Source of the DNA: Brevundimonas subvibrioides
GTDB taxonomy: Bacteria > Pseudomonadota > Alphaproteobacteria > Caulobacterales > Caulobacteraceae
Direction: 5' to 3'
Assembly: GCF_002280785.1 (NCBI RefSeq)
Contig: NZ_NCEQ01000006.1
Coordinates: 62,001-126,000 of the forward strand
DNA length: 64,000 nucleotides
Position numbers and translations under genes: made by a program
Notes under the pieces: model-generated
Database searches by the model: none
Seen by the model: the letters and a program-made list of their open reading frames with translations, nothing else
What the model was told of the DNA's origin: nothing
Part shown: positions 1-8,220 of the stretch, one piece after another
Layout of the letters: each line of letters opens with the position of its first letter
How positions within the stretch are numbered: position 1 is the first letter of the stretch

Positions 1-572
1 CCGGTGCGAACCGCCGTCAGCAGATAGTCGGCCTTCATGGCGCCTGAGATCAGGGTCTTGCCGCCGTTGACGACGAAGACGTCGCCCTTGCGCTCGGCGG
101 TCGTCGTGAAGCCCGACACGTCCGACCCGCCGCCGGGTTCGGTCACGGCGAAGGCGATTTTCTTGTCCCCGGCCAGCACGGGCCGGGCGACGCGGTCCAG
201 CATTTCGGGCGTTCCGCCGTTGATGATCGGCGGCAGGGCGATCCAGGGTGTGGCGAGGTCGGCGAAAACCACGCCTGAGCCCATGCGGAAGAACTCCTCG
301 GCGAAGATGATCCGATGCCACAGGTCGACGTTCTCGCCGGTGCCGCCCAGGTCCTCACGGAAGCCCATGCCGCTGATCCCTTCCCGGGCGGCATCGTTGT
401 AGAGGCTGTCGGGGAAGTCGGAGGCCGCGTCCCATTCGTCCAGATGCGGCGCGATATAGCCGTTCACGAACCCGCGCAGCTTGCCTCGCCAGGCGTCATG
501 CTCCGACGTCATGAAGGGGCTGGGCGGCCTGAGGCCGTCGAAGTCCAGCGCGGGCGGGGTATGATCGGCCAT
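1..572 (-). CDS. Acyl-CoA dehydrogenase, N-terminal part (gene runs off the window)
   Basis: The first 190 residues of an acyl-CoA dehydrogenase are visible, starting at the ATG at 572-570 (MADHTPPALDF). The segment has the alpha-helical N-terminal domain and reaches the middle-domain FAD-binding pattern FAVTEPGGGSDVSGF, which is typical of the family. These flavoenzymes make the alpha,beta double bond of an acyl-CoA ester. The gene diverges from the carotenoid oxygenase gene at 707, with 134 bases between them, so they probably share a control region. Its place beside thiolases and CoA ligases suggests a role in the same catabolic pathway. The catalytic glutamate lies outside the window, so substrate class cannot be judged. 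The family call is firm. Confidence 0.9.
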   Translation of the reverse strand, partial: MADHTPPALDFDGLRPPSPFMTSEHDAWRGKLRGFVNGYIAPHLDEWDAASDFPDSLYNDAAREGISGMGFREDLGGTGENVDLWHRIIFAEEFFRMGSGVVFADLATPWIALPPIINGGTPEMLDRVARPVLAGDKKIAFAVTEPGGGSDVSGFTTTAERKGDVFVVNGGKTLISGAMKADYLLTAVRT

Positions 573-653
573 GGTCGTTTCCCTCAGGCGCCGGCGTGTC
601 CGGCATCGCTTTCACTTTCATACTAATCTGCTCTCGCCATTCGCCGCAAGCAT

Positions 654-668
654 GGTATGCTAACGCAA
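654..668. promoter_or_regulatory. Candidate operator in the divergent promoter region
   Basis: The 15 bases GGTATGCTAACGCAA match 13 of 15 bases of GGTATCTTAACGCAA at 13805-13819, upstream of the other carotenoid oxygenase gene. The site also overlaps an inverted repeat AGCAT-GGT-ATGCT (649-661 area). It lies between the divergent acyl-CoA dehydrogenase and carotenoid oxygenase starts. The binding protein is unknown; the HxlR-type regulator at 17068 is a candidate by proximity only. Confidence 0.4.
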
Positions 669-706
669 CCCACTGGGCGACGGCCCGGCGGCTTGAGGAG
701 CGACCG

Positions 707-2236
707 ATGGGACTGGAACAGACGGGCGAGGCCCGCACATCCTTCAAGGACGGCGTCGCACAGGCGCCGCTGAAGATCACGCTGACCGACCGCGAACACC
801 CCTATATGCAGGGCGCCTGGACGCCTCAGCACGAGGAGCACACTGCCGACGACATGCAGGTCATCGGGGTGATCCCGACCGATATCGACGGCGTCTATGT
901 GCGCAATACCGAAAACCCGGTGCATCAGCCTTTGGGCCGCTATCATCCGTTCGACGGCGACGGCATGCTGCATGCGATCTCGTTCAGGGACGGCAAGGCC
1001 AGCTATCGAAACCGTTTCGTCCGCACCAAGGGTTTCGAGGCGGAGCAGGAGGCGGGTCGCGCCCTGTGGGCCGGTCTGGCCGAGCATCCGTCGCTGTCCG
1101 AGAAGCCCGGCTGGGGCGCGCACGGCGGGCTGAAGGATTCGTCCTCGACCGACGTCATCATTCACGCCGGCGCCATTCTCTCGACCTTCTACCAGTGCGG
1201 CGAGGCCTATCGGCTGGATCCCTATACGTTGGAGCCGATGGGCACGGACGGCTGGTGCCCGCCGGAGGGCATCTCGGCCCACCCCAAGGTCGATCCGAAG
1301 ACGGGCGAACTGCTGTTCTTCAACTATTCCAAGGCCGCTCCCTATATGCACTACGGCGTCGTCGGCGCCGACAATCGGCTGAAGCACCTCACGCCCGTGC
1401 CCCTGCCTGGGCCGCGCCTGCCGCACGACATGGCCTTCACGACCCACTGGTCGATCCTCAACGACTTCCCCCTGTTCTGGGAGCAGGATCTGCTGCCCAA
1501 GGGCTTCCACGTCGCCCGCTTCCATGCGGACATGAAGTCCCGCTTCGGCCTGATCCCCCGCTTCGGAACCGCGAAGGACGTCCGCTGGTTCGAGGGCGAC
1601 GCCACCTATGTGCTGCATTTCCTGAACGCCTGGGAAGACGGCGACGCGGTGGTTCTGGACGGCTATTTCCAGGACAATCCGGTGCCCAAGACCAGCCCGG
1701 ACGCCTGGCCCGGGCATGAGCGGATCATGACCTTCCTCGATCAGAACATGCTGCAGCCCAAGCTGCACCGCTGGCGCTTCAACCTGACGACCGGCGAGAC
1801 GACGGAGCAGCGGCTGGACGACCGGGTGCTGGAGTTCGGCATCATCAACAACCAGTTCGCGGGCGTGAAATATCGCTGGGCCTATTCCGCCGTGTCCAAG
1901 CCGGGCTGGTTCCTGTTCACCGGCCTCGTCAAGCACGACATGGATACGCTCGAGAGCTGGGCCATCGACTTCGGGCCGGAACGGTATGGCTCGGAGCCCG
2001 GCTTTGCGCCGCGCGTCGGGGCGACCGAGGAAGACGACGGTTACCTGATCACCTATGTCACCGACATGATTGAGGACCGGTCCGAATGCGTCATCTATGA
2101 TGCGCGCAAACTGGCCGACGGTCCGGTGGCGCGCATCATTCTGCCGGGGCGGATCTCCAGCGGCACCCATGCGACCTGGGAACAGGGCGAGACCATCCGG
2201 GCCTCGAAGGCGATGCTGGCGGCCAAGGCAGCGTAA
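707..2236 (+). CDS. Carotenoid oxygenase / lignostilbene dioxygenase family protein
   Basis: A 509-residue non-heme iron(II) dioxygenase of the carotenoid cleavage (RPE65/lignostilbene) family, which splits a conjugated C=C bond into two carbonyl products. All four iron-binding histidines of the seven-bladed propeller can be placed: H192 (ISAHPK), H240 (LPHDMA), H304 (LHFLNAWEDGD) and H488 (GTHATW). The start at 707 is chosen because GAGGAG lies at 695-700; the frame is open further upstream but without family similarity. The thiolase gene follows after 12 bases, so the two are probably co-transcribed. A paralogue is encoded at 12296-13762. The nearby CoA ligases and aldehyde dehydrogenase favour a catabolic role. 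The substrate could be a stilbenoid, a phenylpropanoid dimer or an apocarotenoid; the sequence alone does not decide. Confidence 0.9.
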   Translation: MGLEQTGEARTSFKDGVAQAPLKITLTDREHPYMQGAWTPQHEEHTADDMQVIGVIPTDIDGVYVRNTENPVHQPLGRYHPFDGDGMLHAISFRDGKASYRNRFVRTKGFEAEQEAGRALWAGLAEHPSLSEKPGWGAHGGLKDSSSTDVIIHAGAILSTFYQCGEAYRLDPYTLEPMGTDGWCPPEGISAHPKVDPKTGELLFFNYSKAAPYMHYGVVGADNRLKHLTPVPLPGPRLPHDMAFTTHWSILNDFPLFWEQDLLPKGFHVARFHADMKSRFGLIPRFGTAKDVRWFEGDATYVLHFLNAWEDGDAVVLDGYFQDNPVPKTSPDAWPGHERIMTFLDQNMLQPKLHRWRFNLTTGETTEQRLDDRVLEFGIINNQFAGVKYRWAYSAVSKPGWFLFTGLVKHDMDTLESWAIDFGPERYGSEPGFAPRVGATEEDDGYLITYVTDMIEDRSECVIYDARKLADGPVARIILPGRISSGTHATWEQGETIRASKAMLAAKAA

Positions 2237-2248
2237 GGATAACCTGAC

Positions 2249-3466
2249 ATGACCTATATCCTCGGCGGCTGGCAGTCGGACTTCGCGCGCAACTATGCCC
2301 GAGAGGGGCTGGAGATCGGCGACGGCTTCGCGGAGGCTGTCCACGGCGCCCTGGCCGAGACCGGTCTGGAGCCCGAGGACATCGACGTGGGCCACGTCGG
2401 CAACTTCGTCGGCGACCTGTTCACCGGGCAGGGGATGCTGGGCGGCTTCTTCGCCATGACCGACGAGCGGTTCACCGGCATGCCCGCCTCGCGCCACGAG
2501 GCCGCCTGCGCCTCGGGAAGTCTGGCCATCATGGCCGCCGCCGCCGACATCGAGTCCGGCCGCTACGGCACGGCCATGGTCCTGGGTCTGGAGATGATGC
2601 GCAACGTTCCCGGCGTCACCGCCGCCGAGCATCTGGGCGCTGCGGCCTGGGCCGGGCACGAATATCTGGACGCGACCTACGCCTGGCCGCGCGCCTTCTC
2701 GGACCTGACCGAGGAATACGACCGCCGCTACGGCATCGACGAGGCCCATCTGCGTCGCATCTCGCAAATCAATTTCGAGAACGGCCGGCGCAATCCGAAC
2801 GCCCAGACCCGGAACTACAGCTTCTCGAACGCCAGCTTCACCGACGACGACGAGGCCAATCCGGTCATCGAAGGCCGGGTAAGGAAGACCGACTGCGGAC
2901 AGGTCACCGACGGCGCCGCCGCGGTCATCCTGGCCTCACCCGAGCGCGCCGCTGAGTATGCCCGGAAACGCGGCATCCCGCTGGAGAGCATCCCCCGCAT
3001 CAAGGGCTGGGGCCACCGCAACGCGCCCATCGACTATGGCCGCAAGATCAAGGCCAGCGAGGGCCAGCCCTACGTCTTCCCCCAGGTGAAGCGCGCCATC
3101 GATGACGCCCGCGCCCGGGCCGGTCTCGACCTGTCGGGCATCGACGCGGTGGAAACCCACGACTGTTTCTCCATGACCGAATATATGGCCATCGACCACC
3201 TGGGCCTGACCGCTCCGGGCGAGAGCTGGAAGGCGATCGAGGCCGGCGAGATCGAGATGGGCGGGAAACTGCCGATCAATGCGTCGGGCGGGCTGATCGG
3301 CTGCGGGCATCCGGTGGGAGCCACCGGGGTGCGGATGGCGCTGGATGCCTTCAAACAGACCACGGGCACGGCCGGCGACTATCAGGTCGAGGGTGCGAAG
3401 ACCGTCCAGACCCTGAATATCGGCGGATCGACCACGACGACGGTCAGTTTCGTGGTGGGAGTTTAG
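2249..3466 (+). CDS. Thiolase family protein (SCP2-thiolase-like acetyl-CoA acetyltransferase)
   Basis: A 405-residue thiolase-fold enzyme expected to cleave a 3-ketoacyl-CoA with CoA, or run the reverse condensation. The nucleophilic cysteine is C87 in HEAACASGS. The SCP2-type HDCF motif is at 304-307 (C306) and the GHPVGATG loop begins near 353, so the usual catalytic set is complete. This is unlike the two other thiolases of the cluster (8217 and 11125). The gene follows the carotenoid oxygenase gene by 12 bases with GGATAA before the ATG. After its stop comes a palindromic repeat (3475-3600) separating it from the convergent operon. Acyl chain preference cannot be inferred. Confidence 0.88.
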   Translation: MTYILGGWQSDFARNYAREGLEIGDGFAEAVHGALAETGLEPEDIDVGHVGNFVGDLFTGQGMLGGFFAMTDERFTGMPASRHEAACASGSLAIMAAAADIESGRYGTAMVLGLEMMRNVPGVTAAEHLGAAAWAGHEYLDATYAWPRAFSDLTEEYDRRYGIDEAHLRRISQINFENGRRNPNAQTRNYSFSNASFTDDDEANPVIEGRVRKTDCGQVTDGAAAVILASPERAAEYARKRGIPLESIPRIKGWGHRNAPIDYGRKIKASEGQPYVFPQVKRAIDDARARAGLDLSGIDAVETHDCFSMTEYMAIDHLGLTAPGESWKAIEAGEIEMGGKLPINASGGLIGCGHPVGATGVRMALDAFKQTTGTAGDYQVEGAKTVQTLNIGGSTTTTVSFVVGV

Positions 3467-3474
3467 CGCGCCCT

Positions 3475-3600
3475 TCCTCCCCCGTCGGGGGAGGGGGACC
3501 GCGAAGCGGTGGAGGGGGCTCGCCGCGAATACGGCGTTTGGGGTGAGCCCCCTCCGTCACTTCGCTGCGCTACGCGCCACCTCCCCCAATGGGGGAGGAT
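3475..3600. repeat. Intergenic palindromic element, family A, copy 1
   Basis: An imperfect inverted repeat of about 126 bases with outer arms TCCTCCCCC...GGGGGAGGA and an inner pair GGAGGGGGCTC/GAGCCCCCTCC. Similar elements lie at 34991, 45418 and 51171. It sits between convergent genes and probably forms a bidirectional hairpin terminator. Its right end (GGGGGAGGATCTA) runs into the TAG stop codon of the thioesterase gene, the same arrangement as at the recA stop. Confidence 0.85.
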
Positions 3601-4062
3601 CTATCTCGCCGCCCGGATCGCCACGCCGACGGTCCCCTGCGCCACCACCACGCCCGTATCAGTCCGCACCTCGGCCGCGACCACGGCCTTGCGGTCGTCC
3701 CGGTAGGTGACCGTCCCCGTCGCCTCCAGCCGCGCTGTGTCGCTGGGCGCGGCGTTCAGGAACCGCATTGTCAGATCGCTCGTCACCAGGGTCTGGCCGG
3801 GCTTCAGAATGCTCATCACCGCCGCCCCGCCGGCCATGTCGATCAGGGACGCCGTCACTCCGCCATGGACCAGGCCGATGAAGTTGGCGTGCCCCGGGTC
3901 GATGTCCAGCGCCACCCGCACGAAGCCCTCGCGCCCCTCGACCGGATGCGCGCCCAGTCGCTTCAGGAAGCCGCCGACCCCGTCGCCCGCCTCCATCCAG
4001 CGTCGCAGCAGGTCCAGCCCGTCGACGGTCGGGTCCAGTTTGAACCGGACGGGTTCGCTCAC
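3601..4062 (-). CDS. PaaI-type hotdog-fold thioesterase
   Basis: A hotdog-fold acyl-CoA thioesterase of about 153 residues, last gene of the minus-strand catabolic operon. The hallmark HGGVTASLIDMAGG stretch, with the catalytic aspartate in the long helix, is present, followed by the usual beta-strands (TSDLTMRFLNAAP). Such enzymes hydrolyse aryl- or acyl-CoA esters and often recover CoA from dead-end intermediates. The GTG at 4062 is preferred because it overlaps the upstream stop as GTGA, as elsewhere in this operon; an in-frame GTG at 4074 is the alternative. The TAG stop lies at the edge of a palindromic repeat, so the original C-terminus may have been changed by that element. Confidence 0.87.
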   Translation of the reverse strand: MSEPVRFKLDPTVDGLDLLRRWMEAGDGVGGFLKRLGAHPVEGREGFVRVALDIDPGHANFIGLVHGGVTASLIDMAGGAAVMSILKPGQTLVTSDLTMRFLNAAPSDTARLEATGTVTYRDDRKAVVAAEVRTDTGVVVAQGTVGVAIRAAR

Positions 4063-5012
4063 GCCGCCCCGCACAGAGCCGGCCGTCTGAACGTCTTGCG
4101 TTCGAAGCGCTCGATTGCGGCGATGTACTCTCGCTCGAGCTGGCTGACGACGTCGGCGACCGGCTCCACGGCCTTGACCGACTCGATGCCCTGGCCGGCG
4201 GCCCAGATGTCGCGCCAGCGCTTGTTGTCGCCGCCGGAGGCATAGTCGCGCACGGCCGGCCCGCCCAGATTGTCCGGGTCCCGACCGGCGGCCGCCAGCG
4301 ATGGCTTAAGCCACGAGGCGGCAGTGCCGGTGACCGAGTCCGACACCACCAGATCGTCCGGCCCGGAGTCGATGACCATCTGTTTGTAGGCCGGCTGGGC
4401 CATGCTCTCGGTGGTCGCGAGGAAGCGGGTGCCCATATAGACGAAGTCCGCCCCGGCCGCGACCGCACCCGCGATCCCGGCCCCGTCGCCCACGCCGCCG
4501 CCTACCGCGATATAGCCGTCGAAGAACTCGCGCACCGCCGAGATGAAGGCGAAGGGCGACAGGTGCCCGGTGTGTCCGCCCGCGCCCGCACTCACACAGG
4601 CCAGGCCGTCGACCCCGGCAGCTGCCGCCTTCTTCGCCAGGGTCATGGAGATGACATCGGCGAACACCAGCCCGCCGTAGGCCTTGACCGTCTCCATCAC
4701 CGGCTTCGGCGACCCCAGGGCGGTGATCACGACCGGCGGCTTGTACTGGGCCACCAGGCGCAGATCCTCGGCCAGACGCGCATTGGTCGAATGCGTGATC
4801 AGGTTGGCGATCCAGGGCGCGTCGCCGGGCTTCAGGGCTCCGGTGATCCGGGCCATCCAGCCGTCAAGGTCCTCGACCGTGCGGCAGTTCGTGGTCGGGA
4901 AGGCCCCGCCGATCCCGGCCTTGCAGGCGGCGATGACCATCTCCGGCCCCGAGACCAGGAACATGGGCGCGGCGAAGACGGGCAGGCGAAGCGTATCGAA
5001 GGGGGGGGTCAT
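4059..5012 (-). CDS. Nitronate monooxygenase / 2-nitropropane dioxygenase family flavoprotein
   Basis: A 317-residue FMN-dependent TIM-barrel protein of the nitronate monooxygenase family. Visible signatures are LPVFAAPMF at the N-terminus, GAGGHTG (about residues 150-156) in the phosphate-binding region and ADFVYMGTRF near residue 200. Family members oxidise nitronates, but many bacterial ones are uncharacterised or act on CoA esters, and the setting in a CoA-ester operon favours the latter. Its ATG overlaps the upstream ligase stop (ATGA), and its own stop overlaps the thioesterase start. The family is secure; the reaction in this pathway is not. Confidence 0.85.
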   Translation of the reverse strand: MTPPFDTLRLPVFAAPMFLVSGPEMVIAACKAGIGGAFPTTNCRTVEDLDGWMARITGALKPGDAPWIANLITHSTNARLAEDLRLVAQYKPPVVITALGSPKPVMETVKAYGGLVFADVISMTLAKKAAAAGVDGLACVSAGAGGHTGHLSPFAFISAVREFFDGYIAVGGGVGDGAGIAGAVAAGADFVYMGTRFLATTESMAQPAYKQMVIDSGPDDLVVSDSVTGTAASWLKPSLAAAGRDPDNLGGPAVRDYASGGDNKRWRDIWAAGQGIESVKAVEPVADVVSQLEREYIAAIERFERKTFRRPALCGAA

Positions 5013-6724
5013 ACGGTCTCGGTCTGGTTGAAGGCGGCGCGCAGGTCGCGTTTCAGCACCTTGCCCACCGGATTGCGGGGCAGGGCGTCCAGCGTTTCCA
5101 GCCGCTCGATCTGCTTGTAGACGGCGACCTGACGCTCGACGGTGAGGAAGCGATTGATCTCGTCCATCGTCGCCGTCTGGCCCGGCCGGAAGACGACGAA
5201 GGCCGCCAGACGCTCGCCGAGGTTCGGGTCGGGCGCCCCGACGACGGCGGCCTCGGCCACGGTCGGGTGGGCGACGAGGTGGTTCTCGATCTCCTCGGAC
5301 GAGATGTTCATCCCGCCCCGGATGACGATGTCCTTCAGCCGGCCGACGAACTTCAGATACTGCAACCGGTCGCCGGCCAGTTCGAACAGGTCGCCGGTGC
5401 GAAACCAGCCGTCCCTGTCGAAGGCCCGGGCGTTGATCTCCGGCGCGCGCCAGTAGCCCGAGAAGATGGTCGCCCCCTTGACCCGCAGCTCGCCGGGCTG
5501 GCCCGATTGCGTGATCTCCCGCTCCGTCTCCGGATCGATCAGCCGGGTGAAGATCCGGTCATGGAGCAGGCAGTTCCATTTGAACCCGTCGCCCAGGCGC
5601 GGAAACAGGGTGGCGCGCTCGGCCGGGTCCGGAATGTCTTTCAGGGCGCTGGGGAAGGAGGCGCCTTCGTTGGAGCCGAAATAGTTGACGATCTGCACGC
5701 CATGCTTCTCGTGGAAGGTCCGCACCATCCATTCCGACAGGGGCGCAGAGCCCGAGCCGATGGACTTCAACCGTTTGAAATCGATGCCCTCCAGCAGCGC
5801 CTCGTTCTGCAGCAGCAGGTTCAGAATGGCGGGCGGGGCGACGGTGTAGTCGATCCTCTCCTCGCGGATCTGGCGCAGCAGGATCGGCAGGTCGAAGGGC
5901 TGGTGCTGGATCAGCACGCCGCCCAGCAGCAGCCAGCCGATGAAGGCCGTCGAGATGCCGGCCATATTGACCATCGGGAAGGGGTTCAGAAGCCGCGCCC
6001 CCGGCTCCAGGTCCGCTGCGTCGATGACGCCGGCGCCCATGATGATCCATTCGTTATGGCTGCGCGGCACGCCCTTCGGCTGGGCCTCGGTGCCGGACGT
6101 CCAGCAGATGGTGAAGATGTCGTCGGCGGTGATGCGAGCGTCCCTGGCCGCCTTCTGCGCCGCGCGGTGCTGTTTGCCGGTGACCCCGTCCATCAGGGGT
6201 TCGAGATCGAGCGCGCCGGTCGGGCAGGTCTCGCCCAGGACGAAAACGGTCTTCAGCGTCGGGCAGCGGGCCTTGAGCGCGACGATCATCTGGCCGTGCT
6301 GCTGCTTGCCGATCCGGTCGGCGGTGATCGCGGCGACGGCTTCGGTCCTGTCGATGATGTAGGCCAGCTCGCTCTCGCGGTACTGGACCGGGGCCGGGCT
6401 GGCGATGACGCCCAGCCGCAGACAGGCCAGATAGGCGATGCTGAGTTCGGCGATATTGGGCAGCTGGATGACGACGACCTTGTCCTTGGTGATCCCATGC
6501 GCGACCAGGACCGCCGCCAGCCGATCGACGGCGTGGGCGGTCTCGCGCCAGGTCAGGCGGTCGGGCTGGCCGCCGACGACATCGGCTGCGTTCAACGGAT
6601 CGACCAGAGCCTCGATGTCAGGATGGGCGGCGACATGTTTCTGGAACAGGTCGTCCAGCGTCTGGTCGCCCCACCAGCCCTTCGACTTCATCTCCTTGAT
6701 GCGGTCCTTCGGGATCACGATCAT
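5009..6724 (-). CDS. AMP-dependent acyl-CoA synthetase (ligase 1 of operon)
   Basis: A 571-residue ANL-superfamily ligase that activates a carboxylic acid through an acyl-AMP. The phosphate-binding motif TSGTEAQPKGV, the motif RTGDLFEL, the hinge GRLKDIVIRGGMNIS and the C-terminal lysine of NPVGKVLKRDL are all present. The start ATG at 6724 (MIVIPKDRIKEM) overlaps the stop of the next ligase as ATGA; the frame is open further upstream only inside that gene. The N-terminal WWGDQTLDDL pattern resembles cyclohexanecarboxylate-type CoA ligases, a weak hint of an aromatic or alicyclic acid. A second, different ligase is encoded just upstream, so the two may activate the two halves of a cleaved substrate. 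Confidence 0.9.
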   Translation of the reverse strand: MIVIPKDRIKEMKSKGWWGDQTLDDLFQKHVAAHPDIEALVDPLNAADVVGGQPDRLTWRETAHAVDRLAAVLVAHGITKDKVVVIQLPNIAELSIAYLACLRLGVIASPAPVQYRESELAYIIDRTEAVAAITADRIGKQQHGQMIVALKARCPTLKTVFVLGETCPTGALDLEPLMDGVTGKQHRAAQKAARDARITADDIFTICWTSGTEAQPKGVPRSHNEWIIMGAGVIDAADLEPGARLLNPFPMVNMAGISTAFIGWLLLGGVLIQHQPFDLPILLRQIREERIDYTVAPPAILNLLLQNEALLEGIDFKRLKSIGSGSAPLSEWMVRTFHEKHGVQIVNYFGSNEGASFPSALKDIPDPAERATLFPRLGDGFKWNCLLHDRIFTRLIDPETEREITQSGQPGELRVKGATIFSGYWRAPEINARAFDRDGWFRTGDLFELAGDRLQYLKFVGRLKDIVIRGGMNISSEEIENHLVAHPTVAEAAVVGAPDPNLGERLAAFVVFRPGQTATMDEINRFLTVERQVAVYKQIERLETLDALPRNPVGKVLKRDLRAAFNQTETV

Positions 6725-8220
6725 CGGGCAAGCTCCAGCGGTCGGGATTGGGATCCGCGGCACAGGGCGCGGACGTCGTCTCGCACCACCTTGCCGACGG
6801 GGTTGCGGGGCAGGGCGTCCAGCAGGTGCAGCCGTTTGGGCGTGCGCACCGGGCCGATCCGGTCCCGGACGAAGGCGGTGATGGCGGCGGCGTCCGCATC
6901 GGGGGCTGCAGAGACCGCCGCCTCCAGACGCTCGCCCCAGACGTCGTCGGGCTCGGAAAAGGCGCACGCCTCGCGCACCATCGGATGCAGGTTCAGCGCC
7001 GCCTCGACCTCGCCGGGATAGACGTTGTAGCCGCCGGTAATGATCAGGTCCTTGGACCGGCCGATCAGATGCAGCAGACCGTCGTCGTCGATCCGGCCGA
7101 TGTCTCCTGTCTTCAGCCAGCCCTCGTGGCGCGACGCCGCCGTCAGCTCGGGCGCATCCAGATAGTGGGTCCGGGTCAGGTCGCCGCCGACCATGATCTC
7201 GCCCTCGCCCCGCTCGACCAGATCTCCGTTGGCCGTCAGCAGGCGGACGGGCGTGTCCGCGAACGGCCGTCCGACGCTGGCCCTCATATCGGGATCGGCC
7301 ATCTCCGCGGGCGACAGGCCGGTGATGGTCATGGGCGCCTCGGTCTGGCCGTACAGGGTGGAGACGACGGGGCCGAAACGGAAGATAGCCTGGGCGATCC
7401 GGTCCGGCGACATGGGCGCGGCGGAATAGGTCAGGTGGCGCAGGCCGGGGAAGTCGTCGGGCTGGAACCCGGCTTCGCCCATCAGCAAGGCGATCAGGGT
7501 CGGCGGCATGAAGACGGTGGTCACCCTCGTCTTGAGTTCGGTCAGTATCGCCGCGCGGTCGGGTTCCGCCAGCAGGATGTGCGCTCCGCCCGCCGCCAGC
7601 ACCGGCAGGACGTAGTGCGATGACCCGTGGGTCAGGGGCGCGACGGCCAGGTTCATGTCGCCGGCAGTGAAACCGTAGAAGTCCGACAGCGAGCGCAACG
7701 CCGCCGCGCCGCTGGCCTGGCTCTGGACGACGCCCTTGGGCACGCCGGTGGAGCCGCCGGTGAACTTCAGGGCGAACGGCGCGCCGGGATCATCCGTGAT
7801 CGGAGGCGGAGGCGGAGTCGGAGTCGCGGCGCCCAGGCCATCCAGCCAGGTCTCCAGCGACAGGGGGTTGGCTGAGGCGCCGGCGGACTCGCTCGATGCG
7901 GCGTCGATCAGGGTCAGGGCCAGATTCGCGCGCGCCTGGAAGTCGCTGTTCAAACGGGCGCCGTTGCGGGGATTGAGCGGCGTCCACACCGCGCCGGCCC
8001 GGAGGATGGCCAGATAGGCGACGACGTGGCGCCAGCTGTTCCGCGCGCAGAGTCCGACACGGTCGCCCGGTCCGACGCCGCGCGCCGCCAGATCTCCAGC
8101 CGCCGCCTCGACCCGTGAGATCAATTCGCTGTGGCTCAGGGTCACATCGCCATCGAACAGGGCGGGACGATCGGCCTTGGCGGCCCGGTTGTCATAGAGG
8201 GCGCGGATCGGGTGGGTCAT
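6721..8220 (-). CDS. AMP-dependent acyl-CoA synthetase (ligase 2 of operon)
   Basis: A 499-residue ANL-superfamily CoA ligase. Motifs in order are FTGGSTGVPKGV (AMP/phosphate binding), LYGQTEAP, KTGDIGRIDDDG, GRSKDLIITGGYNVYP and the C-terminal NPVGKVVRDD with the catalytic lysine. It is shorter than its neighbour and closer to the medium-chain/aryl CoA ligases of fadD-like type. Both ends overlap neighbours by four bases (ATGA), so it is translated as part of the operon. Expected product: the CoA ester of an acid released by the dioxygenase and aldehyde dehydrogenase steps. The exact substrate is unknown. Confidence 0.9.
   Translation of the reverse strand: MTHPIRALYDNRAAKADRPALFDGDVTLSHSELISRVEAAAGDLAARGVGPGDRVGLCARNSWRHVVAYLAILRAGAVWTPLNPRNGARLNSDFQARANLALTLIDAASSESAGASANPLSLETWLDGLGAATPTPPPPPITDDPGAPFALKFTGGSTGVPKGVVQSQASGAAALRSLSDFYGFTAGDMNLAVAPLTHGSSHYVLPVLAAGGAHILLAEPDRAAILTELKTRVTTVFMPPTLIALLMGEAGFQPDDFPGLRHLTYSAAPMSPDRIAQAIFRFGPVVSTLYGQTEAPMTITGLSPAEMADPDMRASVGRPFADTPVRLLTANGDLVERGEGEIMVGGDLTRTHYLDAPELTAASRHEGWLKTGDIGRIDDDGLLHLIGRSKDLIITGGYNVYPGEVEAALNLHPMVREACAFSEPDDVWGERLEAAVSAAPDADAAAITAFVRDRIGPVRTPKRLHLLDALPRNPVGKVVRDDVRALCRGSQSRPLELAR

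Noticed and set aside
623-2767. Open frame of 714 codons antisense to the carotenoid oxygenase and thiolase genes
   Set aside because: The plus strand encodes two proteins with intact active sites; the antisense frame has no motif and no ribosome site.
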